From positions 1 to 53,220 of the forward strand of contig ONOQ01000008.1 of assembly GCA_900319485.1 (NCBI GenBank): a stretch of 53,220 nucleotides of DNA. Reading direction: 5' to 3'. This DNA comes from an uncultured Bacteroidales bacterium (lineage in GTDB: Bacteria > Bacteroidota > Bacteroidia > Bacteroidales > UBA932). Shown one piece after another: positions 46,238 to 53,220 of this stretch. The notes under the pieces are model-generated. The model saw only the letters and a list, made by a program, of their open reading frames with translations. It was not told the DNA's origin and ran no database searches. Positions within the stretch are counted from its first letter, which is position 1, and every line of letters begins with the position of its first letter. Position numbers and translations under genes: made by a program.

Positions 46238-46426
46238 TTACTTGATTTCACGGTGAAGAGTAACTTTCTTGAGGTAGGGGTTGTACTTCATACGCTCAAG
46301 ACGGTCCGGGGTGTTCTTCTTGTTCTTGGTGGTGATGTAACGGGACATACCGGGAACACCGCTGGCTTTCTGCTCTGTGCACTCCAGGATGACCTGCACC
46401 CTGTTTCCTTTCTGTTTCTTTGCCAT
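46238..46426 (-). CDS. rpmG: 50S ribosomal protein L33
   Basis: A 62-aa basic protein with the L33 pattern [29 protein letters not shown] and [11 protein letters not shown]. Only one cysteine (Cys16) remains, so it is the zinc-independent form. It lies 20 bases downstream of rpmB, the usual L28-L33 pairing. Confidence 0.97.
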   Translation of the reverse strand: MAKKQKGNRVQVILECTEQKASGVPGMSRYITTKNKKNTPDRLERMKYNPYLKKVTLHREIK

Positions 46427-46446
46427 AATTTTACAGGATTAAAGGG

Positions 46447-46689
46447 TTAAACAAGGCTTACGTATCCTTTCTCCTGGGCGGCCTTCAGAGTTGCGTCGAG
46501 ACCGTTTTTCTCGATGATACGCATACCCTTGGTGGTCACTTTAAGAGTGATGAAACGCTGCTCGGCCTCTGACCAGAACTTCTTGGTCTTGAGGTTGAGG
46601 GAGAAGTCGCGCTTGGTGCGCAGCTTGGAATGGGCAACGTTGTTGCCGATCATTCTCTTCCTACCGGTTATCTGACAAACCTTTGACAT
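46447..46689 (-). CDS. rpmB: 50S ribosomal protein L28
   Basis: An 80-aa protein beginning MSKVCQITGRKRMIGNNVAHS, the L28 signature, and including WSEAEQRFITLKVTTKGMR. Only one Cys is present, so no zinc ribbon. It follows lepB by 21 bases and leads the rpmB-rpmG-DUF4295 cluster. Confidence 0.97.
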   Translation of the reverse strand: MSKVCQITGRKRMIGNNVAHSKLRTKRDFSLNLKTKKFWSEAEQRFITLKVTTKGMRIIEKNGLDATLKAAQEKGYVSLV

Positions 46690-46710
46690 AATATTTTACT
46701 TTTTTTATTG

Positions 46711-48048
46711 TTATACAAGTTTTAAAAAGCGCTTCCAGCGGATGTTCTTGGGGAAGCGGCGGCTTCCGTCCGTTGAGAGCCAGATGATGGCGGGCCTTCC
46801 AACAATGTGGTCTTCCGGAACAAAACCCCAGTAACGGGAGTCCAGGGAGTTATGTCGGTTGTCACCCATCATAAAGTAGTAGTCCTGCTTGAATGTGTAG
46901 TCCGTGGCGGGTTCTCCGTTAATGAGGATCTGGGAATCCAGCACTTCAAGGCTGTTGTGCTCATAATCCCGGATAATCCGTTCATAGAGGGGCAGATTCT
47001 CAAGGCTCAACTCAACCGTGGCACCTTTCTCAGGTATCCAGAGGGGGCCGAAATAGTCGGAGGTCCAGCGCGTTTTCCCGGTGAAGGGGAAGATTGCTGT
47101 TTCCGCTCCGGAGGAAGGATAGGTTTCAAGGTTTGGAACCACTTCCACCACACTTCCCATTTCCTTTACCTTTTCAAGACTCTTTTCCGTCAGGGGCATC
47201 GCCGGATAACCGGGAAGTTTGGGATCGAAATGAAGTTCCTGAAGGTTGAGTCCCATCTGGTCCAGTTTGGCCGGATTGATGCGGGAGCCGCTTGTAACTA
47301 CTTTATATGTGAGTTGTCGTCCGGGGTAATCCGGTTCCTTCACTCCGTTCACCCATACAAATCCGTCCTTTACTTCCAGCGTGTCTCCGTGAACGGCTAC
47401 ACAGCGCTTTACGTAATGGTCCTTCTTGTCTGAAGGCCGGACTATGATGGGGCCGAACTCCTTGATTGTCGCTTCCCTGCCGATAACGCGTACCCAGGAA
47501 TGGTAATCGTCTGCGGGACGGCGGGTAAGGACAGTGTCTCCGTTGGGGAACCCGAATACTACTACATCGCCCCTTTTCACTTCACCAAAGCCCTTGAGCC
47601 TGCGGTACTTGTTCTGGATGAGAGTTGAATAACTCTCCTTCCCGAAAGCACGGTTGTGCGTAAAGGGTATTGTGAGCGGGGTCTGGGGGACCCTGGGGCC
47701 GTAGGCGAGCTTTGACACGAAGAGATGGTCTCCTGTGTACAGGGTGCTCTCCATGGACGAGGAAGGAATCTTGAAGGCCTGGAAGAAGAAAATATTGATG
47801 AAAGTTACAACCACTACGGCAAAGATGATGGCGTCAAGCCAGTCCAGCCAGAAGTTGTGCTTTTCCCCGGGCGCGTACTCTTTCTTCCAGAAGAGCCACT
47901 TGACCTTCTTTGTAATTATAAGGTCAAAGATGATACCCAGGCCGATAAGGAACCAATAGTTTCCGAGCCAGATCACCCAGGCAAGGTAAAGTGCCGACCA
48001 GAAGCCCAGCCGTACCCACTTGTTTTGGATGACGTCCTTCCAACTCAC
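46711..48048 (-). CDS. lepB: Signal peptidase I
   Basis: Inner-membrane protease that cuts signal peptides from exported proteins. Membrane segments lie near residues 14-50 and 72-92. Ser98 in PSSSMESTL is the catalytic serine and Lys214 in HYVKRCVAVHGDTL the general base. The last conserved box is GDNRHNSLDSRYWGFV. At 445 aa it is much longer than E. coli LepB (324), owing to a large insertion between the base region and the C-terminal box (about 230-375), usual in Bacteroidales. It sits between rplT and rpmB on the same strand, 10 bases after rplT. Confidence 0.95.
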   Translation of the reverse strand: MSWKDVIQNKWVRLGFWSALYLAWVIWLGNYWFLIGLGIIFDLIITKKVKWLFWKKEYAPGEKHNFWLDWLDAIIFAVVVVTFINIFFFQAFKIPSSSMESTLYTGDHLFVSKLAYGPRVPQTPLTIPFTHNRAFGKESYSTLIQNKYRRLKGFGEVKRGDVVVFGFPNGDTVLTRRPADDYHSWVRVIGREATIKEFGPIIVRPSDKKDHYVKRCVAVHGDTLEVKDGFVWVNGVKEPDYPGRQLTYKVVTSGSRINPAKLDQMGLNLQELHFDPKLPGYPAMPLTEKSLEKVKEMGSVVEVVPNLETYPSSGAETAIFPFTGKTRWTSDYFGPLWIPEKGATVELSLENLPLYERIIRDYEHNSLEVLDSQILINGEPATDYTFKQDYYFMMGDNRHNSLDSRYWGFVPEDHIVGRPAIIWLSTDGSRRFPKNIRWKRFLKLV

Positions 48049-48058
48049 GGCGCAAAGA

Positions 48059-48403
48059 CTACTTTACAGAGTTCACAATAGCCTCAAAAGCCTGAGGGTT
48101 GTTCATTGCGAGGTCTGCCAGAACTTTGCGGTTGAGGCCGATGTTCTGCTTTGCGAGACGACCCATAAGCTGGGAGTAGGTGAGACCGTACTGACGGGCA
48201 GCGGCGTTGATACGCTGTATCCAGAGGGAACGGAATTCACGCTTCTTGGCTTTACGGTCACGATAAGCGTAGGTAAGTCCTTTCTCGTAGGTGTTCTTTG
48301 CTACGGTCCAGACGTTCTTCCTGGAGAGGAAGTTGCCGCGGGTCCTTGAGAGGATCTTCTTGCGGCGTGCCCTTGAGGCAACAGAATTAACTGATCTAGG
48401 CAT
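48059..48403 (-). CDS. rplT: 50S ribosomal protein L20
   Basis: A 114-aa basic protein with the L20 pattern [35 protein letters not shown] and [11 protein letters not shown]. It follows rpmI in the classical infC-rpmI-rplT order. The 80-base spacer to rpmI is larger than other gaps in this run and holds one GGCCGAT copy (48424-48430). No terminator was seen. Confidence 0.98.
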   Translation of the reverse strand: MPRSVNSVASRARRKKILSRTRGNFLSRKNVWTVAKNTYEKGLTYAYRDRKAKKREFRSLWIQRINAAARQYGLTYSQLMGRLAKQNIGLNRKVLADLAMNNPQAFEAIVNSVK

Positions 48404-48483
48404 TTTTAATTAAATTTTTGGAGGCAGTGGCCGATACTTTTCCGGCGCTTTTTCTTAGGACTGCGTTCCAGTTAAACAATAAA

Positions 48484-48678
48484 CTACAGGACCAAAAGTT
48501 CTTTTACACGACCGTAATCGTCCTTCTCAAGGATTGCGAAGTGATCAAGGTTACGTTTCTGTTTCTTGGTCTTCTTGGTGAGGATGTGGCTGTGATAAGC
48601 GTGCTTCCTCTTGATCTTTCCCGATCCGGTAAGCGTGAAACGCTTTTTGGCACCGGAGTTGGTTTTAAGCTTTGCCAT
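48484..48678 (-). CDS. rpmI: 50S ribosomal protein L35
   Basis: A 64-aa basic protein. The start at 48678 gives [14 protein letters not shown], the standard L35 opening, in preference to an in-frame start four codons upstream. [20 protein letters not shown] is the family core. It follows infC by 43 bases. Confidence 0.97.
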   Translation of the reverse strand: MAKLKTNSGAKKRFTLTGSGKIKRKHAYHSHILTKKTKKQKRNLDHFAILEKDDYGRVKELLVL

Positions 48679-48721
48679 TGTGTTAAACAATTTTTAATTA
48701 TACATAGAGTAGCCTTACGGC

Positions 48722-49312
48722 CTACTTTTTCTTGATAGGAGCAAGCATCATCGTCATACGTTTGCCTTCCAGGGTGGGCATACTCTCCGGGCGTCCGTAT
48801 TCTTCAAGTTCCACTGCAAAACGGAGAAGTTGTTTCTCTCCCTGTTCTGCGAACTGGATGGAACGGCCGCGGAAGAAGATTGATGCCTTCACCTTTGAGC
48901 CTTCCTGGAGGAACTCCTGGGCGTGTTTGAGCTTGAACTGGAAATCATGCTCATCCGTGTTGGGACCGAAACGTATTTCTTTGATAACTATCTTGGCTGC
49001 GTTGGCCTTCATCTCCTTGGCGCGCTTACGCTGCTGATACAGGTATTTCTGGTAATCCAGAATCTTGCATACGGGAGGGTCTGCCTTGGCGCTGATCTCT
49101 ACCAGGTCCAGTTCCAGTTCCTGGGCCAGTGCAAGTGCCTTGGTGAAAGGATAGATACCCTGTTCAGGGATATTGTCACCCACCAGACGCACCTGGGATG
49201 CGGTTATTTCACGGTTAATCCTGAGGGCGAATTCGTCCTTGGAATTACCCCCCTGCTGTTGCTGGGGCTTTTTCTTCAGACCCGAGGGCCTGGGTTTGAA
49301 AGGCGTAGCGAT
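48722..49312 (-). CDS. infC: Translation initiation factor IF-3, non-AUG start
   Basis: Binds the 30S subunit and checks the start codon. The conserved N-terminal segment ([17 protein letters not shown]) lies upstream of the first usual start codon in frame, a GTG at 49192, so that GTG cannot be the true start. In-frame codons back to the stop at 49325-49327 include no ATG, GTG or TTG. An AAAGGAG ribosome-binding site at 49320-49326 is 7 bases from an ATC at 49312, which I take as start; ATA at 49318 is closer than ideal. infC in other bacteria starts with AUU or similar, allowing IF-3 to repress itself. The N-terminal extension is Lys/Gln-rich (KKKPQQQQ). Confidence 0.9.
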   Translation of the reverse strand: MATPFKPRPSGLKKKPQQQQGGNSKDEFALRINREITASQVRLVGDNIPEQGIYPFTKALALAQELELDLVEISAKADPPVCKILDYQKYLYQQRKRAKEMKANAAKIVIKEIRFGPNTDEHDFQFKLKHAQEFLQEGSKVKASIFFRGRSIQFAEQGEKQLLRFAVELEEYGRPESMPTLEGKRMTMMLAPIKKK

Positions 49313-49319
49313 AGTTATG

Positions 49320-49326
49320 CTCCTTT
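49320..49326 (-). promoter_or_regulatory. Shine-Dalgarno sequence for infC
   Basis: AAAGGAG on the minus strand, 7 bases before ATC 49312 and 11 bases after the thrS stop. Such strong sites are uncommon in Bacteroidota, which fits a start codon that is itself weak. It decides the infC start. Confidence 0.7.
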
Positions 49327-49337
49327 AAAAGTTAAAC

Positions 49338-51299
49338 TTACTGGGCCAGTTCTTCTGCCACAGCCTTGCGGACATATTCCACAAACTGAGGCACGCTCAT
49401 GGAACCCTGGTCCTCGGCTCCACGGCGTACAGATACAGATTCCTCTGCCTGTTCTTTCTCTCCTACGATGACAAGTAGCGGCACTCTCATAAGGGACGTT
49501 TCACGGATTCTCTTACCCAGTGTCTCGTTCCTGTCGTCAATAGAGGCGCGAATTTCGGAATTATTTAGCAGATTTACAACTTTTTTTGCATAATCTGCAT
49601 ATTTTTCGCTCACGGGCAGCACTTTAACCTGGTCCGGGTGCAGCCAGAGAGGCAGATGACCGGCGGTATGCTCAAGCAGGACTGCAACAAAGCGCTCCAG
49701 TGAACCGAAGGGTGCGCGGTGAATCATGACAGGCCTCTTGCGGGAGCCGTCGGAATCCACGTACTCAAGTTCAAAGCGCTCCGGGAGGTTGTAGTCCACC
49801 TGGATGGTTCCAAGCTGCCAGCTGCGGCCGATGGCGTCCTTCACCATGAAGTCAAGTTTGGGGCCGTAGAAGGCTGCCTCACCGGTTTCCACAACGTAAG
49901 GAAGGCCCTTCTTCTTGGCGGCGTCGATGATACCCTGCTCCGCCTTGTTCCAATTCTCATCAGAGCCGATATACTTTGAAGGGTTCTTGGGATCACGGAG
50001 TGAAACCTGGGCGGTGAACTTATCGAACTTCAGGGTCTTGAACACGTAGAGGATAAGGTCTATGACCTTTTCAAACTCTTCCTGGAGCTGGTCCTGACGG
50101 CAGAAAAGGTGGGCGTCGTCCTGGGTGAAGGAACGAACGCGGGTAAGTCCGTGGAGTTCACCTGACTGCTCATAGCGATACACCGTACCGAACTCTGCAA
50201 AGCGCAGGGGAAGGTCACGGTAGGAGCGCGGGGCGCTGCGGAAAATCTCGCAGTGGTGAGGGCAGTTCATGGGCTTCAGGAGATACTCCTCCCCTTCCTG
50301 AGGGGTGTGGATGGGCTGGAAGGAATCCTTTCCGTACTTGGCGTAGTGGCCGGAAGTGACGTAAAGGTCCTTGGCGCCGATATGGGGAGTTACCACGGGA
50401 AGGTAACCGTATTCTGCCTGCTTCTTTGCAAGGAATGACTGAAGGGTATTGCGGAGAGCGGCGCCGCGAGGCAGCCACAGGGGAAGGCCTGCGCCAACCC
50501 TCTGGGAGAAGGTGAAGAGTTCCATCTCCTTGCCGATCTTGCGGTGGTCACGCTTCTTGGCCTCTTCCAGAACCTGGAGGTACTCCGTAAGCATACTTGC
50601 CTTAGGGAAGGTGATGCCGTAGATGCGGGTAAGTTGCTGGCGGGTTTCGTCTCCCCTCCAGTATGCGCCTGCAAGGGAGAGCACCTTGACGGCCTTGATC
50701 ACCTCTGTGTTGCGGAGGTGAGGACCGCGGCAAAGGTCTGTGAAATGACCGTTGGTGTAATAGGTGATGGTGCCGTCCTCAAGTTCGGAGATGAGTTCTT
50801 GCTTGTACTGGTCGCCTTTTTCGGTGAAGTACTTCATTGCATCGGCCTTGGAAACCTCAATGCGGCGGAAGTCTTCCTTGCCGCGTGCAAGTTCCAGCAT
50901 CTTGTTCTCAATGGCCTTGAAGTCTGCATCGGTGAGGGTGCGGCCGTTCATATCTACATCGTAGTAGAAGCCATTTTCAATTGCGGGGCCGATACCGAAC
51001 TTCACGCCCGGGAACAGGGCCTCCAGGGCTTCTGCCATAAGGTGGGACGATGAATGCCAGAACACCTTCTTGGCTTCGTCGTCTTCCCACTTGAGGAGGC
51101 GGATCTCCACGTCCTCCGTTATGGGACGCATCACGTCTATGGTTGTTCCGCGGGATGTCTCCGGCTCATCCGGGCGCTTTATATTCACTGCCAGAATCTG
51201 CTCTGCAAGACGCGGGCTTATACTCATTGCCACGTCATAACCGGTCACGCCAGCCTCATACTGACGGACACTTCCATCCGGGAACTTAATGTTGATCAT
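49338..51299 (-). CDS. thrS: Threonyl-tRNA synthetase
   Basis: Charges tRNA-Thr in the cytoplasm. At 653 aa it is full length: N-terminal TGS domain (1-62), editing (SAD) domain (about 70-230, [11 protein letters not shown] with zinc-type histidines), class II catalytic core with [10 protein letters not shown] (zinc Cys), [15 protein letters not shown] (motif 2) and [13 protein letters not shown] (motif 3), and the C-terminal anticodon-binding domain. First gene of the thrS-infC-rpmI-rplT run. A perfect -7 box lies 24 bases upstream; no T-box-like leader is possible in that space. Confidence 0.98.
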   Translation of the reverse strand: MINIKFPDGSVRQYEAGVTGYDVAMSISPRLAEQILAVNIKRPDEPETSRGTTIDVMRPITEDVEIRLLKWEDDEAKKVFWHSSSHLMAEALEALFPGVKFGIGPAIENGFYYDVDMNGRTLTDADFKAIENKMLELARGKEDFRRIEVSKADAMKYFTEKGDQYKQELISELEDGTITYYTNGHFTDLCRGPHLRNTEVIKAVKVLSLAGAYWRGDETRQQLTRIYGITFPKASMLTEYLQVLEEAKKRDHRKIGKEMELFTFSQRVGAGLPLWLPRGAALRNTLQSFLAKKQAEYGYLPVVTPHIGAKDLYVTSGHYAKYGKDSFQPIHTPQEGEEYLLKPMNCPHHCEIFRSAPRSYRDLPLRFAEFGTVYRYEQSGELHGLTRVRSFTQDDAHLFCRQDQLQEEFEKVIDLILYVFKTLKFDKFTAQVSLRDPKNPSKYIGSDENWNKAEQGIIDAAKKKGLPYVVETGEAAFYGPKLDFMVKDAIGRSWQLGTIQVDYNLPERFELEYVDSDGSRKRPVMIHRAPFGSLERFVAVLLEHTAGHLPLWLHPDQVKVLPVSEKYADYAKKVVNLLNNSEIRASIDDRNETLGKRIRETSLMRVPLLVIVGEKEQAEESVSVRRGAEDQGSMSVPQFVEYVRKAVAEELAQ

Positions 51300-51323
51300 A
51301 ATTCTTAGTTAGTTTTTAGCCTA

Positions 51324-51331
51324 CAAAGATA
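51324..51331 (-). promoter_or_regulatory. -7 element for the thrS-infC-rpmI-rplT run
   Basis: TATCTTTG on the minus strand matches TAnnTTTG and lies 24 bases before the thrS start. I see no good -33 box at the right distance. Confidence 0.6.
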
Positions 51332-51369
51332 GCAAAAATAATTGGAATATAGTTTTCATTAAAAATACG

Positions 51370-51377
51370 TATCTTTG
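51370..51377 (+). promoter_or_regulatory. -7 element for the DUF4199-glycosyltransferase operon
   Basis: TATCTTTG lies 8 bases before the DUF4199 start codon, so the mRNA would be nearly leaderless. The -33 region is AT-rich without a clear TTTG. Confidence 0.55.
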
Positions 51378-51385
51378 TAAGTTAT

Positions 51386-51955
51386 ATGAAAGCAGACAAT
51401 ACAGTCATATGGAATGAATCGGCCAAAGCGGGGCTGCTCTTCGGGGCGGTGTCCGTGGCGTGCCTGGTACTGAAGGAACTGGCGGCCCTGAGCGGCAGCA
51501 ATTTCCTTATCCAGGCGGCGGCAATCGTCCTCTGGGCGGTGGAATTCTTCGGGTGCATCCTCCTTATGAAGGAGGTAATGCTCCGATTCCGTGACAAGTT
51601 TGAGGGCGTAAAGATTGAGGATACGTATAAGTTAGGCCGAAGAGCGGCGCTTCTTAGCGGCCTCATCCTTGCATCGGCCCAGGCGTTTATCATAATGAAA
51701 ATGCCCGCAGAGGCCATTGACACCATGGTAGACCAGATGATGAGCGGAATGCAGCTCCTCTCCTCTGACCGTGACGCCGTGGAAGGCGCAATGGATAAAC
51801 TTCCGCTCCTTACCTTCATTTTCCAGTGGCTGTACTGCTTCCTTTACGGCAGTATCCTCGCATCAATTATGTCCCGCTATATCTTCCTTCAGAAACTCTT
51901 CGGAGGCTTTCCTCCAAAGGAAGATAATGAGGATAACTCTCCAGAAGAACAATAA
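51386..51955 (+). CDS. DUF4199 membrane protein
   Basis: A 189-aa protein with about four predicted membrane segments (near residues 14-34, 40-62, 84-104 and 130-155), a short acidic C-terminal tail (PKEDNEDNSPEEQ) and the DUF4199 arrangement, a Bacteroidota family of unknown function usually found directly upstream of a family 2 glycosyltransferase gene, as here. The gene pair is separated by 7 bases. A role alongside the glycosyltransferase is inferred from this linkage only. Confidence 0.85.
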   Translation: MKADNTVIWNESAKAGLLFGAVSVACLVLKELAALSGSNFLIQAAAIVLWAVEFFGCILLMKEVMLRFRDKFEGVKIEDTYKLGRRAALLSGLILASAQAFIIMKMPAEAIDTMVDQMMSGMQLLSSDRDAVEGAMDKLPLLTFIFQWLYCFLYGSILASIMSRYIFLQKLFGGFPPKEDNEDNSPEEQ

Positions 51956-51962
51956 CCCAGTT

Positions 51963-52958
51963 ATGGACCTTTCTATAATCATACCCCTTTACAATGAGGC
52001 CGATTCCCTCCCGGAACTGAAGGCCTGGATAGAGAAGGCGCTTGAAGGCTTCACCTATGAGATTATCTTTGTGGACGACGGCTCCACGGATGGGTCTTGG
52101 CGCGTCATTCAGGAGATGGCCGATCATGTCGGCCATGACGGTACCACCGTCACCCCCGGCTTGACCGGGGGTCCCGTCCGTGGCATCAGGTTCCGCCGCA
52201 ACTACGGAAAATCGGCCGCCCTATATGAAGGCTTCGCCGCCGCGGAAGGGGATATTGTAGTGACTATGGATGCCGATCTTCAGGATTCCCCGGAGGAAAT
52301 CCCTGAGATGGTCCGTATGATCCGTGAAGAGGGCTATGACCTTGTTTCAGGCTGGAAGAAAAAGCGTAAGGACAACGCCCTTACAAAGAACCTTCCTTCC
52401 AAACTCTACAACTGGACCGCCCGTAAGGTCACCGGCATCAAACTCCACGATATGAACTGCGGCCTTAAGGCTTATCGGAAGGAGGTTGTAAAGAATATAG
52501 AGGTATACGGTGAGATGCACCGCTACATCCCTTATCTGGCAAAGAATGCCGGGTTTACAAGGATTGGAGAAAAGCCCGTCCATCACCAGAAACGAAAGTA
52601 CGGCAAGTCCAAATTTGGGATGAGCCGCTTTGTGAACGGCCTTCTGGACCTTATGAGCCTTTGGTTCCTGTCACGCTTCGGGGGTAAGCCGATGCACTTC
52701 TTTGGCACCAGCGGTATCCTGATGTTCCTGGTGGGCTTTGTGATGACAGTCTGGATCATCGCTGCCAAACTCTATCACCAGGCAAACGGCCTTAAGTTCC
52801 GCGCCGTCACGGACCAGCCCCTTTTCTACCTTGCCCTTGTTGCCGTCATCCTTGGCGTAATGCTCTTCCTTGCCGGCTTCCTTGGTGAAATGGTCTCCCG
52901 CAGTTCCACCGAGCGCAACAATTACCAGATTAAAGAAAGGTACCCGTTGAATGTATAG
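51963..52958 (+). CDS. Family 2 glycosyltransferase, DPM/GtrB type, with REP-like insertion
   Basis: Transfers a sugar from a nucleotide donor, probably to a polyprenyl-phosphate carrier at the inner membrane. Starting at 51963 gives MDLSIIIPLYNEADS. VDDGSTDGS, MDADLQDSPEEIP and the NCGLKAYRKEV segment are GT2 motifs, and two C-terminal membrane helices (about 245-268 and 282-308) follow, as in GtrB/ArnC-like enzymes. Between QEMADHV and VRGIRFRRNYGKS there are about 15 extra residues (GHDGTTVTPGLTGGP) that coincide with a palindrome. The frame is kept, so the enzyme may work. Length 331 aa. Confidence 0.92.
   Translation: MDLSIIIPLYNEADSLPELKAWIEKALEGFTYEIIFVDDGSTDGSWRVIQEMADHVGHDGTTVTPGLTGGPVRGIRFRRNYGKSAALYEGFAAAEGDIVVTMDADLQDSPEEIPEMVRMIREEGYDLVSGWKKKRKDNALTKNLPSKLYNWTARKVTGIKLHDMNCGLKAYRKEVVKNIEVYGEMHRYIPYLAKNAGFTRIGEKPVHHQKRKYGKSKFGMSRFVNGLLDLMSLWFLSRFGGKPMHFFGTSGILMFLVGFVMTVWIIAAKLYHQANGLKFRAVTDQPLFYLALVAVILGVMLFLAGFLGEMVSRSSTERNNYQIKERYPLNV
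52127..52178. repeat. REP-like palindromic insertion within the glycosyltransferase gene
   Basis: ACCCCCGG (52152-52159) pairs perfectly with CCGGGGGT (52165-52172) around CTTGA, and GACGGT (52137-52142) pairs with ACCGTC (52146-52151) next to it. The segment encodes residues not expected in this protein family at this point. The boundaries are estimated. Confidence 0.6.
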
Positions 52959-52982
52959 TGCTGAATATTAGCCTATTACGCA

Positions 52983-53014
52983 AAAACCCCTATGTAAATA
53001 TGCATAGGGGTTTT
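52983..53014. terminator. Intrinsic terminator after the glycosyltransferase gene
   Basis: AAAACCCCTATG (52983-52994) pairs with CATAGGGGTTTT (53003-53014) around an 8-base loop, with A and T runs at its ends. It can act in both directions. Confidence 0.85.
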
Positions 53015-53062
53015 ATTGTAACCAATTGTTAATGAACTAATTGCATTCGACGCGAAAATAAG

Positions 53063-53083
53063 GTTTTGGGCGCAGCCCAAAAC
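53063..53083 (-). terminator. Second hairpin downstream of the rRNA operon
   Basis: A perfect 9-bp stem (53063-53071 with 53075-53083) with a 3-base loop, followed on the minus strand by CTTATTTTCG. Confidence 0.6.
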
Positions 53084-53086
53084 GAA

Positions 53087-53116
53087 GATAGCCGGGCGCT
53101 TTCGCGTCCGGCTATC
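53087..53116 (-). terminator. First hairpin downstream of the 5S rRNA
   Basis: GATAGCCGG (53087-53095) pairs with CCGGCTATC (53108-53116), with a further GCG/CGC pair and a 4-base TTTC loop (GAAA on the minus strand) inside. It lies directly after the 5S gene on the minus strand and probably ends the rRNA operon together with the next hairpin. Confidence 0.65.
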
Positions 53117-53123
53117 CAAAAAA

Positions 53124-53220
<97 letters not shown>

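Noticed and set aside
48404-48483. Extra gene or L20 autoregulatory structure in the rpmI-rplT spacer
   Set aside because: No open frame with a start and no convincing L20-binding fold; only one GGCCGAT copy was noted.
48722-49192. infC starting at GTG 49192
   Set aside because: This would remove the conserved N-terminal IF-3 residues encoded just upstream in the same frame.

Overview
The window reads as a chromosomal segment of a Bacteroidota bacterium, most likely order Bacteroidales. Evidence: SusC/SusD pairs with a hybrid two-component regulator, a Mfa2/FimB-type fimbrial lipoprotein, many lipoproteins, Bacteroidota -7 promoter boxes (TAnnTTTG) ahead of several genes, and phylum-typical small proteins (DUF4295, DUF4296, DUF4199). 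GC is moderate to high (roughly 55-60% by eye). Genus cannot be told from this sequence.

Layout. 1-1873: the end of a lipoprotein-type locus (a protein with a HELAH zinc motif, then a Mfa2/FimB-like lipoprotein). 1884-2040: a tRNA-Leu(CAG) with its own promoter and terminator. 2044-38983: a large polysaccharide-utilisation region of about 37 kb. Its parts are: GH97 and an unknown alpha/alpha-barrel lipoprotein (minus strand); GH31 and GH127-like (plus); a four-gene minus-strand operon of a GH28-like beta-helix protein, GH20 and two DUF4091/GH123-like lipoproteins; then a plus-strand operon of a surface lipoprotein, SusC, SusD, SusC, SusD, hybrid two-component regulator, GH3 and an unknown six-hairpin-type protein; and finally a minus-strand GH2. 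38985-44794: a minus-strand run of deoC, a radical SAM protein, an amidohydrolase, a DUF4296 lipoprotein and pheT. 45002-45931: ftsY. 46060-51299: minus-strand translation and secretion genes (thrS, infC, rpmI, rplT, lepB, rpmB, rpmG, DUF4295). 51386-52958: DUF4199 and a family 2 glycosyltransferase. 53124-53220: the 3' end of a 5S rRNA, marking an rRNA operon on the minus strand.

How it fits together. The SusCD pairs would bind and import oligosaccharides across the outer membrane. The lipoprotein and periplasmic glycosidases would cut them. The hybrid regulator would sense a breakdown product in the periplasm and switch on the locus. The enzyme set (GH2, 3, 20, 28-like, 31, 97, 127-like, two GH123-like and two unassigned alpha/alpha-barrel proteins) points to a complex, branched glycan, but the sequence does not name it.

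The most unusual signals are at the DNA level. The heptamer GGCCGAT/ATCGGCC occurs roughly 80 times on both strands, near nine times expectation, and overrides codon preference. CATG is strongly avoided. Other points are an infC gene without an AUG/GUG/UUG start for its conserved N-terminus, a tRNA-Leu with a very short variable region, and a REP-like palindrome inserted in frame in the glycosyltransferase gene. I saw no CRISPR array, transposase, integrase or phage gene.
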